Assembly (NCBI GenBank): GCA_030681615.1
Contig: JAUXSA010000033.1
Location: 1-49,814 of the forward strand
DNA: 49,814 bases
Origin: Bacteroidota bacterium
GTDB taxonomy: Bacteria; Bacteroidota; Bacteroidia; B-17B0; Aurantibacillaceae
Reading direction: 5' to 3'
In this document: in pieces, positions 26,256 to 34,210 of the stretch
Position numbering within the stretch: the first letter of the stretch is position 1
Layout: every line of letters begins with the position of its first letter
The notes under the pieces: model-generated
What the model was told of the DNA's origin: nothing
The model's database searches: none
The model's input: only the letters and a program-made list of their open reading frames with translations
Position numbers and translations under genes: made by a program

Positions 26256-27644
26256 TTATTCTTTAATAAGTTTTTTTACCAACATTTGTTTTTCGCCCTC
26301 ATTAATCGTTAAAAAATAAATACCTTGCGATAAGTTAGCTAATGAGCTATGATACTTATTACCAGAGAAAGTTTCTGTCTTAATAATGTTACCTGTAATA
26401 TCAGTAATTTTTAAGAGCATTTGCCTGCCTTCCGAATTTTGTAACTCAACTGTTATATTTTCTTTTACCAATGTTGGATACACTATAAAATTATATTTCA
26501 GATTATTTTCTTTTACACTAACTGTATTGGGTGGACTTAATTTTAAAATTGTATGTGTGTTGGGGTCTACATTAGATGCTGAGGCGCCGTTTGTGGCAAT
26601 ATAAATTTCGTTATTTGGTCCAACACAAACATCTCGTAACCTGCCAAACATATTTGTAAGATAAGATGTTTGTGAAACAGTTGCCGTACCGGTCGCATTT
26701 AATTTTATGGCTACAAGTTGTTTATTTTTTAAAACTGCCATTATAAAACCGTTGTGGAACTCGGGAAAACCAGGGTTGTTATAGTAAGCAATATCAGCCG
26801 GCGCTATGGTTGGTGACCAGTTCATCAAAGGTTCTTTTACATTGTTAGCGCCGCAAAAAGCTATTTCCGAACCAGTGTTGCAAAAGCCCTCAACATTTGG
26901 CCAACCGTAATTTCTGCCGCTTTCAATAATTTGAAATTCATCATCGTTTGACGGCCCATGTTCTGAAGAATATACCAGACCGTTTGGCGCTAAAGTTAAA
27001 CCCTGCGCATTGCGATGCCCCCGCGTATATACGTAACTTCCCGGAAAAGGATTGTTTGCCGGAATAGTGCCGCTTGTGTTTAAACGCAACACTTTTCCAT
27101 TTTTAGAATTTAAATTTTGTGCATTTGCTGTATTCAAAGCGTCGCCGGTTGTCATTAATAATGTATTATCAGGCATGAAGGTTAAACGCGATCCGTTGTG
27201 ATTTATATTTCCAACAATACTATCAATTAATATTTGCGGACTAACAAGATTTGTATTGTTGTAAGTGTATTTTACCAATCGTTCTTTAACATTGCCACTT
27301 GGGCCATAAGTATATACCAAGTAAACTTCTTTGTTTGTAATAAAGTTAGGGTGCAATTTCATGCCTAACAAACCGGCCTCCGATTGCGCATAAATAGAAG
27401 CCGTTAAATCCAAAACAATAGTTTTTGTATTTGCAACCGGATCGATCCTGCTAACAATACCTCTACGTTCGGTTACCCATAAAAAATTATCAGGACCATA
27501 AATTATTTCCCACGGCACATCTAAGCCTGTATAAACAGTGTCTATGCCTACCCAGGTATTGCCTACTTGTATAGTTGTTTGCGAATTTAATTTCGAAACG
27601 AAAGAAAAAAACAATAAACTAAAAATAAAGGTAAAATTTTTCAT
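26256..27644 (-). CDS. T9SS-secreted PQQ-type sugar dehydrogenase homologue
   Basis: A 462-residue protein. The signal peptide is MKNFTFIFSLLFFSFVSKLNSQ; I start at this ATG (27644) rather than one nine codons upstream, which would spoil the signal and overlap the previous gene. A six-bladed soluble glucose/aldose dehydrogenase-type propeller spans about 30-375, with the catalytic-His region INHNGSRLTF, the PQQ-binding Arg-Asn block RGHRNAQGL, the metal-site phrase SSEHGPSNDDEF and NYGWPNVEGF. The last 80 residues are a T9SS type A sorting domain (VYPTLVKENITVEL... GIYFLTINEGEKQMLVKKLIKE). It is predicted to oxidise sugars at the cell surface if PQQ is available. No PQQ synthesis gene is in the window. 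Confidence 0.9.
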   Translation of the reverse strand: MKNFTFIFSLLFFSFVSKLNSQTTIQVGNTWVGIDTVYTGLDVPWEIIYGPDNFLWVTERRGIVSRIDPVANTKTIVLDLTASIYAQSEAGLLGMKLHPNFITNKEVYLVYTYGPSGNVKERLVKYTYNNTNLVSPQILIDSIVGNINHNGSRLTFMPDNTLLMTTGDALNTANAQNLNSKNGKVLRLNTSGTIPANNPFPGSYVYTRGHRNAQGLTLAPNGLVYSSEHGPSNDDEFQIIESGRNYGWPNVEGFCNTGSEIAFCGANNVKEPLMNWSPTIAPADIAYYNNPGFPEFHNGFIMAVLKNKQLVAIKLNATGTATVSQTSYLTNMFGRLRDVCVGPNNEIYIATNGASASNVDPNTHTILKLSPPNTVSVKENNLKYNFIVYPTLVKENITVELQNSEGRQMLLKITDITGNIIKTETFSGNKYHSSLANLSQGIYFLTINEGEKQMLVKKLIKE

Positions 27645-27663
27645 ATTGTATAAATTTAGACGA

Positions 27664-28113
27664 TTAAACATTAAATTCCTTAACTCCTTGTTCCAATAAA
27701 ATTTTTAAACTATTCAACACCTTTTTCCAATTCTGCCCGGAATGTTCTTTCATTTTTTCATTCGGAATGTTTTCCTGGCTAATGGTAAGGCTGGTTTTGC
27801 CATTCTCGCTCGAAAGAAAATAAGATATGGTAACATAATTTTCGGGCGTATCTTCGATACCTGACATTGAGCTCCAGTAGTTATATTGCAAGATTTTATT
27901 TGTCTCAAAACGCAAAACAATACCTTTGTCCTCGTATGATCTCCCTTCCCATTCTCCCTTAAAAACTATTGATCCGCCAATTCTCCAATCGGTAATGGTA
28001 TCTGCGCCAAAAAAATATTGTTTAATTATTTCCGGCTTTGTAAGGGCTTCCCACACATCTGATATAGGCCTATTAATAACCGCACTTACTTTTACTGATA
28101 TATCGCTTTTCAT
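27664..28113 (-). CDS. SRPBCC/AHSA1-family ligand-binding protein
   Basis: A 149-residue soluble protein of the START-like AHSA1 fold: VSAVINRPISDVWEALTKPEIIKQYFFG, WRIGGSIVFKGEW, VLRFETNKILQYNYWS and a C-terminal helix (GQNWKKVLNSLKILLEQG). Such proteins bind hydrophobic ligands or modulate partners; no specific ligand can be named. I choose the ATG at 28113, about 33 bases downstream of the predicted transcription start; an upstream in-frame TTG adds nine polar residues absent from the fold. It is followed after 19 bases by the sugar dehydrogenase gene, a likely two-gene operon. Confidence 0.87.
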   Translation of the reverse strand: MKSDISVKVSAVINRPISDVWEALTKPEIIKQYFFGADTITDWRIGGSIVFKGEWEGRSYEDKGIVLRFETNKILQYNYWSSMSGIEDTPENYVTISYFLSSENGKTSLTISQENIPNEKMKEHSGQNWKKVLNSLKILLEQGVKEFNV

Positions 28114-28150
28114 TACCTTGATTTTATTGTTTATACTCAAAAAATCATGC

Positions 28151-28158
28151 CAAAGGTA
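28151..28158 (-). promoter_or_regulatory. -7 promoter box TACCTTTG for the SRPBCC operon
   Basis: On the minus strand TACCTTTG (complement of 28151-28158) matches TAnnTTTG. The start would fall near 28146, giving a leader of about 33 bases. The -33 element is weak. Confidence 0.5.
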
Positions 28159-28264
28159 TTAGAGGAAAAACGAAACGTTTTATGGTTGTATTGCATATAA
28201 ATGCCCAAATACCCCCAGGTATTGACTAAAACAAGAAACCAGGAACTTGAAATATGAAATAATA

Positions 28265-29083
28265 CTAGGCCAGATCGGCAAAGTAAGCTTCGGTCTTCTT
28301 AAAATACACCAACCCAATTATAAAAATACATAGAGATGAACTAATACTTACAACATCGGTTTCCCAATTAATTACGCTGTTGGTTATACCAGCCCTAAAA
28401 ATATCCAACGGTGCTGTCATAGGATTTAAAGCAAGCAGCCCTTTTAAATAAACATTTTGGGTAATGTTGGTTGGATATATTACCGGTGTAACAAATAATA
28501 AAAACTGCACTAAAAAAGGAATTATGTAGCGCACATCGCGGTATTTAACATTTAATGCGGCAAGAAAACAGCCGGCTCCAAAGGCAGCAATACAAGTTAA
28601 AATAACAGCGAGCGGGAAATAGATCAATCCACTCCACGAAAAAGGAACATCTTTACACAAACAATAAACAATAAAAACAGCAAAGGCCATAAAAAAATCG
28701 AACACTCCAACAAGTACAGCTGATATTGGAATTATTAAACGCGGGAAATATATTTTTTTTATGATGTTGGCATTTGACACCATACTGTTACCGGCATTAT
28801 TAATTCCTGAAGAAAAAATACCCCAAAGTACTAATCCGCTCAAAGCAAACATTTCGTAAGGTAAAGGCAATTGAGTGTAACTGCTAATTGCTTTGCCTAA
28901 AAAGAAAGAAAATAGTAGCGCCATTATTAAAGGTTGCAACACGGCCCACAAAAAACCTAAAACAGTTTGTTTGTATTTTACCTTAATATCCCGTAGTGTA
29001 AAAAAATAAAACAGCTCACGGTATTCCCACAGTTCGTTTAAACCAAGACTTAATTTTTTTTGAGGTTTTATTTCAAATTCCAT
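28265..29083 (-). CDS. ABC-2 type polysaccharide/O-antigen export permease
   Basis: A 272-residue membrane protein of the Wzm/TagG family. An N-terminal amphipathic stretch ends in ELFYFFTLRDIKVKYKQTVLGFLWAVLQPL, the family hallmark, and six membrane helices follow (AVFIVYCL, VQFLLFVTPVIYPT). It would export lipid-linked O-antigen or another glycan across the inner membrane with a Wzt-type ATPase. No ATPase lies on either side within the window; the next minus-strand gene downstream is the SRPBCC gene, 151 bases away with its own promoter. The partner is elsewhere or the gene is displaced. It follows the beta-lactamase gene after 94 bases. Confidence 0.9.
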   Translation of the reverse strand: MEFEIKPQKKLSLGLNELWEYRELFYFFTLRDIKVKYKQTVLGFLWAVLQPLIMALLFSFFLGKAISSYTQLPLPYEMFALSGLVLWGIFSSGINNAGNSMVSNANIIKKIYFPRLIIPISAVLVGVFDFFMAFAVFIVYCLCKDVPFSWSGLIYFPLAVILTCIAAFGAGCFLAALNVKYRDVRYIIPFLVQFLLFVTPVIYPTNITQNVYLKGLLALNPMTAPLDIFRAGITNSVINWETDVVSISSSLCIFIIGLVYFKKTEAYFADLA

Positions 29084-29177
29084 TTGTGTAAAAATAGCGA
29101 TTTTAAGTTATCCTCAAAGTTATTATAATACAGCACCGTTTTAAAATTTAGTATGGGAAGTTTAACGGAAGTGGTTA

Positions 29178-29981
29178 TTATTTTTTCAATTTAAGATCAT
29201 AAAAAATCTGATCGGTTATTTCAATTCTTGCTTTTGCCTTGTCAAAGTCTGGTGTTTGAATACAATTTGAAAAATAGTAAACATTGTCATTTGTTTCTAA
29301 ATAACCAATATACCAACCAATACTTTTTTTATCCCCATCTGACCAACCTGTTTTTGCTCTTAACACATAGCCCAAGGTATCTTTTACAATCATTATTCTT
29401 TTTACGATTTCAGTCGACCGTTTTGAAAAGACAAGTTTGTTATCATGAAGTCGTTTTAAAAAATCAATTTGTTGTTCAGGGGTAATCCTAAGTCCGCCTC
29501 TAAGCCAAAAAAGGTCAACTCCACCGCTCATATCCATATTACCAAATTTCGATTTATCGAGCCAATATTTCATTTTTTTTTCACCAACACGCCTTGCCAG
29601 TTCACGATAATACCAAACGGTAGAGTTTTTAAATGCTGTTTTTAAGTCATGGTCTGTATTCCATTTTGGGTTTTGTCTAACTACACTATCCCAGGGAATA
29701 ACAAAATTTTCGTCCTTAATAATTCCTGTTTCAAGGCCAATCAAAGAATTACAGATTTTAAAAGTTGATGCTGGGGAAAAAGAGTCGGTATACTGCTTTT
29801 TATTATAAAAGATAAGCTTATCATTTTTTGAGTCATATAAAACAAATGAGCCCTCAACATTCTGTTCGTCATAATACTTTTTAAAGTCGTTGCGAATTTC
29901 TTCCTTTTGTTTTATTCTAAAAGCAGTAAAAACTGTAACAGCTATTAATAATATTGTTATTACCGTTTTTCTGGTAGCCAT
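29178..29981 (-). CDS. Class D (OXA-type) beta-lactamase
   Basis: A 267-residue protein with an N-terminal hydrophobic signal or anchor (residues 5-20). All class D motifs are in order: nucleophile motif PASTFK (Ser72, Lys75, the Lys that is carboxylated in this class), S-x-V at 120-122 (STV), FGN at 146-148 where most enzymes have YGN, FWLRGG near 158-163 and KTG at 210-212 (RAKTGWSDG), then IGWYIGYLE. It should hydrolyse beta-lactams in the periplasm. The C-terminal sensor of BlaR1 is related, but the peptidase part of BlaR1 is missing, so an enzyme is the better reading. It begins 8 bases after the stop of the double D-Ala-D-Ala ligase gene, so the two are almost surely co-transcribed. Confidence 0.93.
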   Translation of the reverse strand: MATRKTVITILLIAVTVFTAFRIKQKEEIRNDFKKYYDEQNVEGSFVLYDSKNDKLIFYNKKQYTDSFSPASTFKICNSLIGLETGIIKDENFVIPWDSVVRQNPKWNTDHDLKTAFKNSTVWYYRELARRVGEKKMKYWLDKSKFGNMDMSGGVDLFWLRGGLRITPEQQIDFLKRLHDNKLVFSKRSTEIVKRIMIVKDTLGYVLRAKTGWSDGDKKSIGWYIGYLETNDNVYYFSNCIQTPDFDKAKARIEITDQIFYDLKLKK

Positions 29982-29989
29982 ATTGATAC

Positions 29990-32689
29990 CTATGAAACAG
30001 CTGCTAAACGCTCTTTGCCAAAATCAAGGATCTTGTCAATGAACTCATATGGCTTGTAATTATTAATGGCCGCCTGGTGAAAGATGCAGGTAGCAGGCGT
30101 CATACCAGGCAAAGAGTTAACTTCAATAAAAATTATTTCGGCTCTGCAATCATCAAAAACCCGCACAAAAGCGTCTATTCTACAATAACCTGTAACGCCC
30201 AATGCTTTTGCAGCACCGCCTAAAGCAGCCTTTACCTGCTCGCTTACTTTTTGCCTGTCTTTAGAATCTTTTGCATAACGTGCCGGTGTAATATTCTGAC
30301 CTTGCCCTGCTAAAAATTTTTCTTCCAGACTTAAAATTTCTCCATCGGCTAAAGCTTCTGATGCTTCAAACACTTCGTATTCTATTTCTCCCTTTTTATT
30401 TAATTTGGTGAGCATCCCACCTGTTACTTCTAAAAAATGGGTTGCGTTTTTTTTGCTGATGAGTTCTTCAACCAAAACAACCTGCTTTTGGGGGAATTCT
30501 TCTTTTGGTTTAATATGCAATGTTTCTGCAGCCTGCGCATCAAATTCTTCGGTCGTACGGAAGATCAATTTACAAAAGGCTTCAAACTCGGCCGGTGTTT
30601 TTATTTTCTTCACTGCGCTGCTGCAGCCGTCATCAACTGGTTTGGCAATGAAAGGATATTTAATCCGGTCCTTTAAAATTTCAGCGAATTTATTTTTATC
30701 CTTTGACCACTCTTCTTTAGAAATTAAAATATGATCGGCAATAAGAAAACCGTTATTCTTTAAAATTTCATTAGTGCGATACTTATCAATGGTAATAGAC
30801 GAGCTTTCTTTATTTGAACCGTTATATGGTAAGTTTATTTTATCCAATTGTTCTTGTATCGCGCCATCTTCGCCCGGACGACCATGTAGCGCAATAAATA
30901 CCTCATCCGCTTTTTGTTTTAACGATGCGTAATTTAATTTCTCTGGTTCTGCAGTATGATTTGCCGATGCGTATTTATGCGTAATAGCTTCGCATTGGTG
31001 CATAATACTAGTTATAACGGGATGCACTTTAAAATTCTCAACCTTTTCTTTTATATCATCGGCATTATCCTTCAACAATAAATTAATAGGCACGTGATAC
31101 ATTTGATGCTCCTGTGAATTACCGGTTAAAAAAACCGGAAAGGGCGCATATTTTTCTGATGACGCTAACTTTTCAAATACATTTCTTCCGCTTTCCACAG
31201 AAATATGGCGCTCCGATGAATAACCACCCAGCACAACGGCTACGCGTGTTTTGTTACTTATAGCATTTTTGTCTTTATCAATTTGCGCATCTAATAACTC
31301 CAACAAATGTTTGTACGTCACATTACCTTTTGATTGGATCAAACGTTTTGCAAGCGATGTGCGAATAATAAAAGTTAAGAATTGTGATGGGTTCAATCCT
31401 ATTTCTGCTGCCTGGTGAAAAAAGAAAGAAGAAGGCATCATTCCACTTGTAGTGTTTGGATCATTCAAAAATATCTTTCCATCCTTACTTAAAAAACCAT
31501 CAATACGTGCGTACACATCAAAGTGCAATTCGTAAAATAATTTTTCGCAGTCTTTACGTATCGCTTCAATTTGCGCATCGGGCAGATCAATTGGTGTTAT
31601 TTTTCTTGAAAGACCTGGTAAATATTTACTGCGGTAATCAAATAATTCTTTTCCTTTTTTTATCTCTGTTGGTGGTAACGCAATTGCTTTTCCTTCTTCA
31701 TCTTCCAACACTATACAACTAAATTCTTTCCCTTCAATAAATCCTTCAACCAACACTGTACTTTCGCCATCAATACTTTCTATGATATAACCATCTGTTT
31801 TTAAATTGGCGTTTAAAAATTCTATTAATTTATTTGGATCGTAAATTACTGGTGCGTTTAATTCTTTAGGATAACTAATAACTACCGGCATTCCCATACC
31901 CTCACGGATATCGGCTAATACTTTTACATAATTAAATTTTTCTTCATCACTATACCCCTGCCATTCTTTAGCATCTACCCAACGTGTGAATAATGCTTTT
32001 TCAACTGCACTCATAAATTCAAAATCGTTAGGCTCATTTAAAATACTAACACCAATACTCGAACCCTGGTTGGCAGGTTTAACCACACAAGGAAAACCGA
32101 TCAATTCGTTTACTTTCTTTAAAGATGTTTTTGATTTACCATCTATCCAATCCTGCCTGTTAATGGTTAAGTATTTCGGACTATTAAATCCTTTGCTTAC
32201 CATCATTTCTTTTTGCACCGCTTTATCAATGCCAATTGCTGAAGCTAAAATTCCGGAACCGCTATAAGGAATTTGATAATATTCAAACAACCCTTGTATA
32301 CGGCCATCTTCACCATAAGGACCGTGCAAACATAAAAATGCAAAATCAATTTTTGTTTTAAGATCTGTAGGTGATAATTTTTTTCCGATCTTTTGTATCA
32401 ATGCGTTTTGTTGTTCTACATTAAGCTCTCCTAAATTCTCTGCGTATAATTGAAAGCGCGAATTGTTTGGTAAAAATTCTACCGGTGGATAAAAATCGCG
32501 GATGGTGCCTTTGTAAATATATTCCCAATTCAGTTCAATAAAATTTCCAAAGCTGTCAACAAAAACAGGCACGGCTTCAAATAAAAATTTATTTAAATTG
32601 TCGTAAACCGTTCTTCCCCCGGCGAAAGAAATTTCGCGCTCTTTACTTTGTCCACCAAAAATGATACCGATTTTTATTTTGTTTGCCAT
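29990..32689 (-). CDS. Tandem fusion of two D-alanine-D-alanine ligase (ATP-grasp) domains
   Basis: An 899-residue protein made of two complete Ddl-like units; single Ddl enzymes are about 300-370 residues. Unit 1 (about 1-470) begins IGIIFGGQSKEREISFAGGR, and has LHGPYGEDGRIQG, SGILASAIGIDK (about 150) and KPANQGSSIGVS (about 205), but the metal-binding end motif reads LNDPNTTSGM (about 410). Unit 2 (from about 480) begins VAVVLGGYSSERHISVESGR, and has LHGRPGEDGAIQ, an altered SNKESSSITIDK (about 630) and KPVDDGCSSAV (about 686), but a canonical end motif IEVNSLPGMTPA (about 860). Ddl joins two D-Ala for peptidoglycan precursors in the cytoplasm. Complementary deviations suggest division of labour or one regulatory half. 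It is the first gene of an operon with a class D beta-lactamase. Confidence 0.92.
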   Translation of the reverse strand: MANKIKIGIIFGGQSKEREISFAGGRTVYDNLNKFLFEAVPVFVDSFGNFIELNWEYIYKGTIRDFYPPVEFLPNNSRFQLYAENLGELNVEQQNALIQKIGKKLSPTDLKTKIDFAFLCLHGPYGEDGRIQGLFEYYQIPYSGSGILASAIGIDKAVQKEMMVSKGFNSPKYLTINRQDWIDGKSKTSLKKVNELIGFPCVVKPANQGSSIGVSILNEPNDFEFMSAVEKALFTRWVDAKEWQGYSDEEKFNYVKVLADIREGMGMPVVISYPKELNAPVIYDPNKLIEFLNANLKTDGYIIESIDGESTVLVEGFIEGKEFSCIVLEDEEGKAIALPPTEIKKGKELFDYRSKYLPGLSRKITPIDLPDAQIEAIRKDCEKLFYELHFDVYARIDGFLSKDGKIFLNDPNTTSGMMPSSFFFHQAAEIGLNPSQFLTFIIRTSLAKRLIQSKGNVTYKHLLELLDAQIDKDKNAISNKTRVAVVLGGYSSERHISVESGRNVFEKLASSEKYAPFPVFLTGNSQEHQMYHVPINLLLKDNADDIKEKVENFKVHPVITSIMHQCEAITHKYASANHTAEPEKLNYASLKQKADEVFIALHGRPGEDGAIQEQLDKINLPYNGSNKESSSITIDKYRTNEILKNNGFLIADHILISKEEWSKDKNKFAEILKDRIKYPFIAKPVDDGCSSAVKKIKTPAEFEAFCKLIFRTTEEFDAQAAETLHIKPKEEFPQKQVVLVEELISKKNATHFLEVTGGMLTKLNKKGEIEYEVFEASEALADGEILSLEEKFLAGQGQNITPARYAKDSKDRQKVSEQVKAALGGAAKALGVTGYCRIDAFVRVFDDCRAEIIFIEVNSLPGMTPATCIFHQAAINNYKPYEFIDKILDFGKERLAAVS

Positions 32690-32721
32690 ATCTAAAATTA
32701 CCTACAAAGGTCAATATTATT

Positions 32722-32729
32722 CAAAAGTA
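32722..32729 (-). promoter_or_regulatory. -7 promoter box TACTTTTG of the ddl-bla operon
   Basis: TACTTTTG on the minus strand fits TAnnTTTG and predicts a start near 32716, giving a leader of about 27 bases before the ATG at 32689. The upstream -33 candidate is poor. Confidence 0.4.
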
Positions 32730-32866
32730 TAAGAAAGCCTGAGTTTTAAAACACCGGAAATTGGAATTAATTAACATTCGTATGTAAATACCTATGACAT
32801 TACAATGACAGGTGTTGATTACTTTTGATCTGAATTTATTATGAGGCATATTGTTTTGTAATTTTA

Positions 32867-34120
32867 ATGCGACTTATGTTTGTTAGAATTTTAGTTTTCT
32901 TCTTCTTTATGCTGCTTATTGAGTTGTATTTTTTACAAGCAGTAAAAACCTTTACGCAGGACTTTTCTCAACAAAAAAGGAATTTTTTTCTATACACAGC
33001 CTATATTACAGCAGGCTTAAGCATCTTAATGGGCCTGGTTTCCTTAGTTTATCCACCTCCAAACTGGAACGATTTTTTCAGGTTCTTATCTTCGGCTATC
33101 CTCATATTAGTAGTTTGTAAGGTTTTTGGAATCCTTTTTCTGGCAATGGATGATATAGTTCGCTTTTTTAAGTGGGTCTATTCCTTCTTTAAACCTAAAA
33201 CCCCTGAAACCATTGATGCTGTGCATAAGATAAGCAGGTTGAAATTTTTTAGTCAATTAGCCATTACATTTACTGTGATACCTGCGGTGGGTTTTTTATA
33301 CGGCATGGTGCGGGGCGCTTATAAATACAGGGTTCACAATGTAAAGATCCCTTCGCCAAACATTCCCAAAGAGTTTGATGGATTTAAGATCGTTCAGCTT
33401 TCGGATATCCATACAGGATCGTTCATTAATGATAGTGGCTTAAAGGCGGCTTTTGAAATAGTAATGGCTCAAAAAGCCGACATGATCTTATTTACAGGAG
33501 ATCTTGTAAACAACGAAACTTCAGAAGTAGAGGGTTTTGAAGATCTGTTTAAAAGCCTGAAAGCACCGCATGGCGTGTTCTCTGTTTTAGGGAACCACGA
33601 TTATGGCGATTATGTGCAATGGGCAGGCCCACAAGAAAAACGCGCCAACCTTGAATCACTTAAAGCAAAACAAAAAGATTTTGGGTGGAGGTTGTTGATG
33701 AATGAACATGTACCTATTGAGAAAGATGGTGCTCAAATAGGATTGATTGGCATAGAGAACTGGGGTGGTAATATGCGTTTTCCTCGTTATGGTAAAATGA
33801 AGGAAGCGTATGAGGGCGCAGACAAATATCCTTTTAAAATATTAATGAGTCATGACCCTAGTCACTGGGATATGCAGGTGGTTTTAGAATATCCTGAAAT
33901 TGACCTTACGTTAAGTGGCCACACGCATGGTATGCAGCTAGGTATTGAAATTCCAGGTTTTAAATGGAGCCCGATAAAATATTTATATAAGAACTGGGCC
34001 GGCCTTTACAAACAAGATAAACAAATGTTGTATGTTAACCGTGGTCTTGGTTTCCTTGGCTATCCGGGCAGGTTAGGTATTTGGCCGGAGATAACGGTGA
34101 TTGAGCTGCAGAGTGTATAG
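32867..34120 (+). CDS. Membrane-anchored calcineurin-like metallophosphoesterase
   Basis: A 417-residue protein. Four N-terminal membrane helices lie within about 1-165 (VRILVFFFFMLLIELYFL, LYTAYITAGLSILMGLVSLVY, FLSSAILILVVCKVFGILF, LAITFTVIPAVGFLYGMV). The phosphoesterase domain from about 170 contains all metal-binding blocks: LSDIHTG, LFTGDLVN, LGNHDYG, MSHDPSHW and SGHTHGMQLG. It is similar to the YkuE/YaeI group, some of which act on lipid-linked pyrophosphates such as UDP-diacylglucosamine. The exact substrate is not determinable. It is monocistronic, divergent from the ddl operon. Confidence 0.92.
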   Translation: MRLMFVRILVFFFFMLLIELYFLQAVKTFTQDFSQQKRNFFLYTAYITAGLSILMGLVSLVYPPPNWNDFFRFLSSAILILVVCKVFGILFLAMDDIVRFFKWVYSFFKPKTPETIDAVHKISRLKFFSQLAITFTVIPAVGFLYGMVRGAYKYRVHNVKIPSPNIPKEFDGFKIVQLSDIHTGSFINDSGLKAAFEIVMAQKADMILFTGDLVNNETSEVEGFEDLFKSLKAPHGVFSVLGNHDYGDYVQWAGPQEKRANLESLKAKQKDFGWRLLMNEHVPIEKDGAQIGLIGIENWGGNMRFPRYGKMKEAYEGADKYPFKILMSHDPSHWDMQVVLEYPEIDLTLSGHTHGMQLGIEIPGFKWSPIKYLYKNWAGLYKQDKQMLYVNRGLGFLGYPGRLGIWPEITVIELQSV

Positions 34121-34126
34121 TTTTTT

Positions 34127-34204
34127 GCCATAGATTGGCAGATCGCACAGATTTTATTTTATTAAATAGTTAATTGTTTCATTCGCGGAAATTAATTCAT
34201 GGCT
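34127..34204. repeat. Degenerate inverted-repeat intergenic element, copy 3
   Basis: The left end GCCATAGATTGGCAGATCGCACAGATT resembles the left arm of the elements at 12828 and 13352 (GCCACAGAT...GCAGATT). The right end ATTCGCGG...CATGGC is its decayed counterpart. It lies in the gap between two convergent genes. Confidence 0.5.
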
Positions 34205-34210
34205 TTAAAA

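Noticed and set aside
28209-28222. ATACC/GGTAT hairpin as a terminator
   Set aside because: Only five pairs and no T-tract on the relevant strand, and it lies at no gene end where a terminator would be needed.
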